Positions 57,508 through 64,000 of a DNA stretch of 64,000 bases are shown here, in pieces. A program made the translations under genes and the position numbers. Positions within the stretch are counted from its first letter, which is position 1, and each line of letters begins with the position of its first letter. The DNA is from JAFMDF01 sp965277445 (GTDB lineage Bacteria; Bacteroidota; Bacteroidia; Chitinophagales; Saprospiraceae), in contig CBDICY010000002.1 of the NCBI GenBank assembly GCA_965277445.1, positions 310,001 to 374,000 on the forward strand. Reading direction: 5' to 3'. The notes below the pieces were generated by a model. That model searched no databases. It saw only the letters and a list, made by a program, of their open reading frames with translations, and was not told the DNA's origin.

Positions 57508-60500
57508 TTAATATAAATGCTTAACCATCACCTTTTTGGTAAAGGATTTATGCTTATCTATCTGTACATTTAAGTAGTACAAACCATTGACTAATTGCTC
57601 CGTGTTCATTTGAATCAAGTCTTCTTTGATAGCACCTAATTCAATTGTTCGTACTTTTTGCCCGAAGTGGTTGAATAAAGTTAAGGTACCTTGTTGACCA
57701 GCATACGGTTTTAAACTAATGAACAATTCATTTTGAACAGGATTTGGGAACGCCCCAATTCCATTTAAATCAATCCCAAATCCAACTTTTTGTACATCGG
57801 TATACGCAAAACTACCATCTAAATAAATCTCTTTCACTCGATAGTAGTTCGTACCAGTTGCTGGTTGTTTATCCATAGTTTGGTGGTATTCCAATTCGTT
57901 CGACCATTCTTTGTTAACGAATTGAGCAATTGAACTAAAGTCTTCGCCATCTAAAGAGCGTTCTACTTCAAAATTGGTCACTTTAAATCCACTATTGGTC
58001 AACCATTGTAATGCCACTTCTCGATTGGCTTGATAAGCTGCAAAGGATAATTGTGGTGCATTTCTGCTACCAGCATTTCCAGCAAAATGGCTATCGTTCA
58101 TGGTGATTTCTATCTCACAATGCTTGCTCCAATCGCTATTAAAAATAGTGATTAGGTATTTGCTGTTTGCTAAACCAGTCACTTCTAATTGATGTCCGCA
58201 GTTCCATCCGCAACCACCAACTTGTGTCCAATTATCGTGTAAATCATTTATTTTAAAGAAGTATTCCTGTCCTGCAACCCCTTCGATAGCAATCGTTCCA
58301 TCACCATAGGTAATTGCTATGTCATCGCAAGTAATATCACTTCCAGCACCACCGCCAGTATTGCCGCCACCTGTATCAATTGATGTGCCTGTACAGGTAC
58401 AATTTTCTTGCACTATATCATTTTCAGTATTTGTATTCCCATCATTACAGGCCGCACCGACTGTGGTTAAATTCGCATCGTAATCGTTACAGTCTTGACT
58501 AGCGACCACTCCGTCTCTATCATTATCTGGGTCGCCACTGCCTGTATTGCCACCGCCACTAGTATTAGCAGAAAGGGTGATCACTTTCTCACAGATGACT
58601 TCATAGTTGCTGTTTTTGATATAGATACGGTATTCCCCTACTTCTAAATCATTTACGATTTTACTATCTCCACATTGCCAGCCACAGTTATAGATTTCAT
58701 CCCATCGAGTATCTAATATTTGATAGAAACTACCACCTTCCATCGTAATTGCACCATTGCCATAGGTTATACTTGTACCGCCATCACAAGATACTGTCGT
58801 AGTGCCTCCTGTATTGCCGCCACCTGTATCAATTGATGTGCCTGTACAGGTACAATTTTCTTGCACTATATCATTTTCAGTATTTGTATTCCCATCATTA
58901 CAAGCCGCACCGACTGTGGTTAAATTCGCATCGTTGTCGTTACAGTCTTGGCTTGCTGCTATTCCATCTCCATCATTATCTGGGTCGCCACCGCCTGTGT
59001 TACCACCGCCACCAGTATTTCCAGAGAGGGTGATTACTTTTTCACAGATAACTTCATGGTTGCTATTCTTAATAATAATTCGGTATCCTCCTTGAGCTAA
59101 TCCATCTACCGTTTTGCTATTACCACATTCCCAACCACAGTTATAGAGTTGGTTCCAGTCCGTATCAAAAATTTGGTAAAAACTACCACCTTCCATAGTA
59201 ATCGCACCCTCTCCATAAGTAATAGAAGTGCCACTACCACAAGTCTCGGTAGTCGTTTCACCACCATTTTCGCCACAATTCGGATGGACTTCCACTCGAA
59301 CAATATTAGATGCTCCTAAGTAAACCGTACAATCTGTTCGTCTAGCATATCGCAAGAAACAAGTTGAGATAGTTAAAGTACCAGGGTTGAAAGAAGGGTT
59401 ATTAGCATTAGGAACAATGCTCCAGTTGTAAGCACTTGGGTTCGCAATTATTTGAGCAACCGTCCCTGTTGGGCTGTCACAAGAAATTTCATTCTTCAAC
59501 CAAATATAGTCGATTGTTCCAGAGCCACCAGTTGGTAAATCACAATTGGTCACTTGCGGACTAGTTTCAGATGCGCCACAAAGCTCAGTAGAACCTGCAC
59601 ATGTATTACCAAAACCAATCTTTCCGCCAAAAGTTAAATTATCACAGACTGTGCCTACGAAGAAACCTGCATCAATCGTTGAATTACTTTCTCCTGAGGA
59701 TAAGAAAACCAAAACTGTCCTACTGCCATCATTTGGATTGTTATCACTATTATTATCTACGTCATTATCATCAGACCCTGTTTGAGGGGATGCATTAAAG
59801 CCTGTAGGCGTTCCAAACATGATTTGATAAGTGCCAGATGTTAGGTCATCAAAGCTATAATTACCTTCATTACTAGTTGTTGTTGTGGCAACTACATCAC
59901 CATTGGCATTGATTAGTTTTACTTCTACACCATTTAGTCCTGGCTCATTGGCATTTTTAAAACCATCCTTATTTATATCATTCCATACTTGATTGCCTAT
60001 ACTTGCTTTGGGTTCTGGCTGGCGTATAATACCAGCATCGTTGGTAAGGTCATCCTGACCTTGACCTAAATTGATATTACCCGTCATCAATGAAGTTGGA
60101 CTAATATCACTATCATTGGCGTCATTTCCAACATTTTGAGGACTAACACTAAATCCGTTTGGTAAAACAATACCTATTCGGTAACAACCTTGGTCTAAGT
60201 TACCAAAATTGTATTGACCATTTCCATCTGTTGTCGTTGTTGTTAAAACCGTATTGTTACAACTTTTCAATTGTACGGTTACACCTAGTACACCTGGTTC
60301 GTTAGCATCTTGGATACCATTTTGGTCTAAATCATTGAAGACTTTGTCTCCAATAGAACCTAGAACCAACTCTTCTCCTTGACAAGAACAACCATCTGTT
60401 TGAATGACATCATTTATCGTATTGGCATTGCCATCATTACAAGAAGTGCCAACAGGTTGAGGGAAGTTTATGTCGAATGGTGCACAATCCTCCTCATTAC

Positions 60501-62634
60501 AAATGCCATCGCCATCACTATCACCACCTTTCGCCGCACAAGGATCAAAAGTACCTGCACAAGTACAGCCATCGCTTTGAATAACATCGTTCAGGGTATT
60601 GGCATTATTATCATTACAGGAAGTCCCTACAGGTAGCGGGAAGTCTTTGTCGAATGGTGCGCAATCCTCCTCATCACAAACGCCATCGCTATCACTATCA
60701 CCACCTTTCGCCGCACAAGGATCAAAAGTACCTGCACAAGTACAGCCCTCGCTTTGAATAACATCATTTACGGTATTGGCATTACCATCATTACAAGAAA
60801 TGCCAACAGGTTGAGGGAAATTGGCGTCGAATGGTGCACAATCGTCATTATTACAAATGCCATCGCCATCACTATCACCGCCTTTCGCAGCACAAGGATC
60901 AAAAGTACCTGCACAAGTACAACCATTGTTTTGAATAACATCATTTACCGTATTGGTATTGCCATCATTACACGAAGTACCTACAGGTTTAGGGAAGTTG
61001 GCATCGTATGGTGAGCAATCTTGGTAATTACAAATGCCGTCACCGTCACTATCACCGCCATTAGCATAACATGGGTCGGTATAGGTATCACAAACATCTC
61101 CTATACCATCATTGTCAAAATCATCTTGACCTGGATTAAAAACAAATGCACAATTATCTTGATTATTACAAATACCATCGCCGTCAGAATCGCCACCATT
61201 AGCATAACATGGGTCAGTATTGATATCACAAACATCGCCTATTCCATTACCATTGCTATCAGATTGACTAGGATTAAAGATACTAGGACAATTATCACAA
61301 ACATCCCCTCTTCCATCATTGTCAAAATCATCTTGACCTGGATTAAAAACAAATACACAATTATCTATATCGTCACAAACTCCATCGCCGTCATGATCTC
61401 CGCCATTAAGGCTACAGCCGCTACCGCCGCCAGTTCCACCACCTCCAGTTCCGCCGCCACCGCCGCAAGGACTATTACTTTGAACATAGCTGGCTATTCT
61501 TGTCTGTACTTGTGGATGAAATTGAAAGGATACACAAATAGGCCCACCAACATGACAATAACTCATTATGGTACCACAGGAAGGAATAGGAGCGTCATGA
61601 CAAGCTCCTTGTTCAATAGCAAATCCACATCCATCAATTGGTGTATTATTTCCATTCCAAGCACAATCATGTGTATGAGCAGCGCCAAGTAAATGCCCAA
61701 TCTCATGTGCTATTACAGTTCTATCCGCCTGACCTACACATACTGAATTTGTGTGCCCCATACTCCCTACAGTTATGGCGACACCTCCTACTATTTCGGG
61801 CACTACAACGATACTAATATCACTTCCACTTGGATTTTGCACCTGATCCAACAACACAAACTTATCTGCTGAAGGTCCATGATGACTTACAGAAAGAAGT
61901 TCTAATTGAACCCCAATGCTTGCATATAGCGCAACACTAGCATTAAAGATATTCAAAGCAACATCCGTACTAACTCCATTCGTAGTAAATAGCGTTGCTT
62001 TCACACAAGTATTAGAAGAGCGGGAGGAGGCGATTGGTGCATTTCTATTGGGTTGCTGGATTTGACTATTCTCTGTTTTGATACTACAATTTATATCTGT
62101 GCTTAATTCCTTCTGAAAAGTTCTATACAACTGTTTTTCCTTGTCCAGAGGACTTATATTAATCGTCTTTCCAAATAGGTCAATCGAGCCTTGCAAGGAC
62201 GCTCCATACAAACTGATAGCAGCAAATGATTCCTCCTCATTTTTTATTTTTCCTATATAGTGGATGCCGTGAATAAATGGGTCATATAAGCTAGCGCTAC
62301 CACTATTAGACTGTTTTGCACCTTCCTGGAAGTTCCCAGTAAAAAAATTATTTATTTCTAGCTCTAAATGAACCAAATTTCCATCATCATCATAAAGTTC
62401 TAAATCCAATAAGGGAGGGCGCACTTTTATAATTGATTGAATTTGTGTTTGGTCAATTTTTGTGTGAAATTCTTTTGTTTCATTTGAGCGAGAAGTCGCC
62501 GTTTCAATTTTATAAGGTTGCATAAATTCTTCCGCAGTTAGGGTCAGCTTTTCTTGAGCAATCCCTTTAGTGCTAAAAAAAATGTACAATAATATTATCC
62601 CGACTGTTTTAAGTGTTTGTTGAAAATTCTCCAT
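57508..62634 (-). CDS. Secreted M12B-like zinc metalloprotease, T9SS cargo
   Basis: 1708 residues with a signal peptide (VGIILLYIFFSTKGIAQ). A propeptide-like region (about 30-195) precedes a catalytic domain with the metzincin zinc motif HEIGHLLGAAHTHD (about 308-321) and Met-turn CGTIMSYC (about 353-360), fitting the reprolysin/M12B group. Then come Gly-rich linkers; TSP3 and MopE-like Cys repeats (about 405-755; CNDGNTNTVNDVIQ and CAAKGGDSDGDGIC recur); two SdrD-B domains (about 758-1000; VFNDLDQNGIQDANEPG and VWNDINKDGFKNANEPG); and three copies of a Cys domain with GGSFYQI and YNCGW (about 1130-1520). A T9SS type A sorting domain ends it (FPNPVQNELFISLKPY to VMVKHLY). It likely degrades extracellular proteins while surface-bound. 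A 93%-identical C-terminus begins at 63621. Confidence 0.93.
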   Translation of the reverse strand: MENFQQTLKTVGIILLYIFFSTKGIAQEKLTLTAEEFMQPYKIETATSRSNETKEFHTKIDQTQIQSIIKVRPPLLDLELYDDDGNLVHLELEINNFFTGNFQEGAKQSNSGSASLYDPFIHGIHYIGKIKNEEESFAAISLYGASLQGSIDLFGKTINISPLDKEKQLYRTFQKELSTDINCSIKTENSQIQQPNRNAPIASSRSSNTCVKATLFTTNGVSTDVALNIFNASVALYASIGVQLELLSVSHHGPSADKFVLLDQVQNPSGSDISIVVVPEIVGGVAITVGSMGHTNSVCVGQADRTVIAHEIGHLLGAAHTHDCAWNGNNTPIDGCGFAIEQGACHDAPIPSCGTIMSYCHVGGPICVSFQFHPQVQTRIASYVQSNSPCGGGGGTGGGGTGGGSGCSLNGGDHDGDGVCDDIDNCVFVFNPGQDDFDNDGRGDVCDNCPSIFNPSQSDSNGNGIGDVCDINTDPCYANGGDSDGDGICNNQDNCAFVFNPGQDDFDNDGIGDVCDTYTDPCYANGGDSDGDGICNYQDCSPYDANFPKPVGTSCNDGNTNTVNDVIQNNGCTCAGTFDPCAAKGGDSDGDGICNNDDCAPFDANFPQPVGISCNDGNANTVNDVIQSEGCTCAGTFDPCAAKGGDSDSDGVCDEEDCAPFDKDFPLPVGTSCNDNNANTLNDVIQSDGCTCAGTFDPCAAKGGDSDGDGICNEEDCAPFDINFPQPVGTSCNDGNANTINDVIQTDGCSCQGEELVLGSIGDKVFNDLDQNGIQDANEPGVLGVTVQLKSCNNTVLTTTTTDGNGQYNFGNLDQGCYRIGIVLPNGFSVSPQNVGNDANDSDISPTSLMTGNINLGQGQDDLTNDAGIIRQPEPKASIGNQVWNDINKDGFKNANEPGLNGVEVKLINANGDVVATTTTSNEGNYSFDDLTSGTYQIMFGTPTGFNASPQTGSDDNDVDNNSDNNPNDGSRTVLVFLSSGESNSTIDAGFFVGTVCDNLTFGGKIGFGNTCAGSTELCGASETSPQVTNCDLPTGGSGTIDYIWLKNEISCDSPTGTVAQIIANPSAYNWSIVPNANNPSFNPGTLTISTCFLRYARRTDCTVYLGASNIVRVEVHPNCGENGGETTTETCGSGTSITYGEGAITMEGGSFYQIFDTDWNQLYNCGWECGNSKTVDGLAQGGYRIIIKNSNHEVICEKVITLSGNTGGGGNTGGGDPDNDGDGIAASQDCNDNDANLTTVGAACNDGNTNTENDIVQENCTCTGTSIDTGGGNTGGTTTVSCDGGTSITYGNGAITMEGGSFYQILDTRWDEIYNCGWQCGDSKIVNDLEVGEYRIYIKNSNYEVICEKVITLSANTSGGGNTGSGDPDNDRDGVVASQDCNDYDANLTTVGAACNDGNTNTENDIVQENCTCTGTSIDTGGGNTGGGAGSDITCDDIAITYGDGTIAIEGVAGQEYFFKINDLHDNWTQVGGCGWNCGHQLEVTGLANSKYLITIFNSDWSKHCEIEITMNDSHFAGNAGSRNAPQLSFAAYQANREVALQWLTNSGFKVTNFEVERSLDGEDFSSIAQFVNKEWSNELEYHQTMDKQPATGTNYYRVKEIYLDGSFAYTDVQKVGFGIDLNGIGAFPNPVQNELFISLKPYAGQQGTLTLFNHFGQKVRTIELGAIKEDLIQMNTEQLVNGLYYLNVQIDKHKSFTKKVMVKHLY

Positions 62635-63044
62635 TTAAAGTTTTGTTTAAATAATGTTTGAACTGATAATCAATTTTTCTTTAAAGAGGGGAAGAACTTA
62701 TTTGAAGGGTATCTATTTTTTATGTTTTTGGCAACTGAATATGACCTTGCGCATCCAGATAATTAGCCAATATTAATCTTTTCTTCTTTTCCTTCTTTTA
62801 AATTATTAGGCTACCTTGAATCCGAAAATAACTTTTAGAGGGGTTCAATTTGATTGACTAAAAGAGTGTCACTATTAAGTGACAACTCATAATTAGTTTA
62901 AAATTTCAGGGAGACTATTTTCTCGATAGTTTTTTTCAAAAAATCAACGCATAGCACCGCTACGGGTTTATTTTTTGAAGAAAAACAGCGAGAAAAGAGA
63001 CCGCTGAAAATTAAATATAATTGTGTGTTGGTACTTACTATAAT

Positions 63045-63235
63045 TAACGTGAATTTTGGATAAATAAAAGGTCTGGAAGACCAAATCTGTTTGTAGAAAA
63101 TATTCGATAAATCCTTATTAAAAATAGGGTCGGTCTTCCAGACCTTTGGGACATTTTCAATCATTTTCTACAAACAGCTCCGCTCCTCTGGAGCTAGCAT
63201 TGATTATCAATTAGTGTTATCCAAAACTCACGTTA
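63045..63235. mobile_element. MITE-like element, family C, with interleaved inverted repeats
   Basis: 191 bp bounded by 19-bp inverted repeats (TAACGTGAATTTTGGATAA and, inverted, TAACGTGAGTTTTGGATAA: one mismatch). Inside are a 16-bp perfect pair (AAAGGTCTGGAAGACC, 63067-63082 and 63132-63147) and a 15-bp perfect pair (CTGTTTGTAGAAAAT, 63087-63101 and 63163-63177). The order of these arms is a-b-a'-b', so both cannot form one simple stem. A further hairpin AGCTCC/GGAGCT is at 63176-63195. No protein is encoded. Confidence 0.6.
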
Positions 63236-63565
63236 GAATTACCTAATGCTGCTTGAGTGATGTCAGACAACATAAATAAAGATTTGAATAAGAATGTAAG
63301 TATATATTTTTGTTGATTTATTGAACGATGGTGTGGAAAAAATCCGCCGTAATAATTACGACGGATATACTAAAATTTTGAACAATGACTCTTCTTTAAG
63401 TTTGCATCCAAAATAGTGTTGCTAGCAGGATGACAATTATTAAACTTTGGGTTATTAGGAAATAAGTGGGAGGGATATTGGGTGAATTTGCTTTTTTAGA
63501 CATTACTAAATGTATTAATGTGTTTATAGTGTTTATTAAGTTAACTCAGAGGTAGTCGAAAAGTA

Positions 63566-63592
63566 TCAACAGGGCCATAAAGGCCCTGTTGA
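63566..63592 (-). terminator. Terminator of the right-edge paralogue
   Basis: A perfect 11-bp stem (TCAACAGGGCC with GGCCCTGTTGA), 5-nt loop ATAAA; on the minus strand it is followed by TACTTTTCG. It lies 29 bp after the stop at 63621, as in the neighbouring metalloprotease gene. Confidence 0.8.
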
Positions 63593-63620
63593 CTATTAAT
63601 AATGCAATAAGGCTATTTAA

Positions 63621-64000
63621 TTAATATAAGTGCTTAACCATCACCTTTTTGGTAAAGGATTTATGCTTATCTATCTGTACATTTAAGTAGTACAAACCAT
63701 TGACTAATTGCTCGGTGTTCATTTGAATCAAGTCTTCTTTGATAGCTCCTAATTCAATTTTTCGTACTTTTTGCCCGAATTGGTTAGTTAAGGTTAAGGT
63801 ACCTTGCTGACCAGCATACGGTTTTAAGCTAACGAACAATTCATTTTGAACAGGATTTGGAAAAATCCCAATTCCATTTAAGTCAATCGCAAATCCAACT
63901 TTTTGCACATCGGTATAGGCAAAATTACCATTTAAATAAATCTCTTTCACTCGGTAGTAGTTCGTACCTGTTGCTGGTTGAGCATCCATTGTTTGGTGGT
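63621..64000 (-). CDS. C-terminal part of a second T9SS cargo (paralogue), 5' end outside window
   Basis: The frame is open to the right edge; codons upstream of the ATG at 63989 continue to match the paralogue (HQTMD), so that ATG is internal. The visible 122+ residues are about 93% identical to the end of the 1708-residue metalloprotease (9 differences), covering a fibronectin-like strand (PATGTNYYRVKEIYLNG) and a T9SS type A sorting domain (IFPNPVQNELFVSLKPY to VMVKHLY). Whether the rest is also a protease cannot be seen. Downstream sequence, including the terminator, is also duplicated. Confidence 0.9.
   Translation of the reverse strand, partial: HQTMDAQPATGTNYYRVKEIYLNGNFAYTDVQKVGFAIDLNGIGIFPNPVQNELFVSLKPYAGQQGTLTLTNQFGQKVRKIELGAIKEDLIQMNTEQLVNGLYYLNVQIDKHKSFTKKVMVKHLY

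Larger units (their letters stand above)
62640..63600. other. Intergenic region with MITE-like element
   Basis: About 960 bp without a credible gene. It contains the upstream region of the metalloprotease, a hairpin with TTCAAAAAAT/ATTTTTTGAA arms (62936-62979), the element at 63045-63235 and the terminator at 63566-63592. The 88-codon minus frame at 62898-63164 overlaps the inverted repeats and is not called. Confidence 0.6.

Noticed and set aside
62936..62979. Terminator-like hairpin with TTCAAAAAAT/ATTTTTTGAA arms
   Set aside because: The loop is 24 nt, the stem is nearly all A-T, and no gene ends beside it, so it is not called as a terminator.
62898..63164. 88-codon minus-strand open frame
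   Set aside because: It overlaps hairpins and the interleaved repeats of a MITE-like element and has no recognisable protein features.
63621..63989. Complete 122-residue gene
   Set aside because: The frame remains open to the window edge and continues to match the paralogue, so it is the end of a longer gene.

Overview
The window is AT-rich bacterial DNA from the Bacteroidota, most likely a marine filamentous relative of the Saprospiria (Aureispira/Lewinella type). This rests on very large Asp/Thr/Ser-rich secreted proteins, type 9 secretion (T9SS) C-terminal sorting domains, GEVED, DUF11, thrombospondin-type-3 (TSP3) and LamG modules, and TAnnTTTG promoter boxes. The genus is an inference; there is no rRNA or housekeeping marker. 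A ParA plus ribbon-helix-helix (RHH) pair beside an iteron-like array suggests a plasmid or megaplasmid, or a chromosomal island, but no replication initiator is present.

Layout. (1) 1-12.76 kb, minus strand: three consecutive giant secreted proteins; the most downstream one runs off the left edge. (2) 13.4-17.5 kb: a type Ib-like partition module (RHH protein and ParA, minus strand) followed by about 3.7 kb with no recognisable gene. This stretch holds dispersed TTTACTG dyads, an 11-unit tandem array with 133/125-bp period, a 21-bp perfect inverted repeat and a small MITE-like element. (3) 18.0-24.6 kb, plus strand: a TetR-family regulator under a promoter with two operator-like dyads, then an exporter operon (ABC half-transporter with a strongly degenerate nucleotide-binding domain, HlyD-type adaptor, TolC-type outer-membrane channel). 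(4) 25.0-32.9 kb, plus strand: a 2618-residue T9SS cargo protein built of BNR/propeller, PKD-like, LamG and anchor-type modules. (5) 32.9-64 kb, minus strand: a membrane-bound TPR/helix-turn-helix regulator, then secreted or surface proteins (lectin-like, GEVED, a triplicated 200-residue domain, TSP3 giants, a DUF4347-RCC1 protein, an M12B-like zinc metalloprotease) and the start of a second paralogue of the metalloprotease C-terminus.

How the parts fit. ParA/RHH and the array probably form one segregation unit, with the RHH protein binding the TTTACTG dyads both in the array and upstream of parA. The exporter operon looks self-contained and TetR-controlled. The remaining genes form an extracellular adhesin/protease repertoire in which only four proteins show a T9SS sorting domain; several others end in short Cys-containing tails. 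Repeat amplification is pervasive, both inside genes (200- and 240-residue units) and between genes (three MITE-like families, a 260-bp duplicated noncoding segment, duplicated terminators). No T9SS machinery genes, tRNA, rRNA, transposase or CRISPR array were found.
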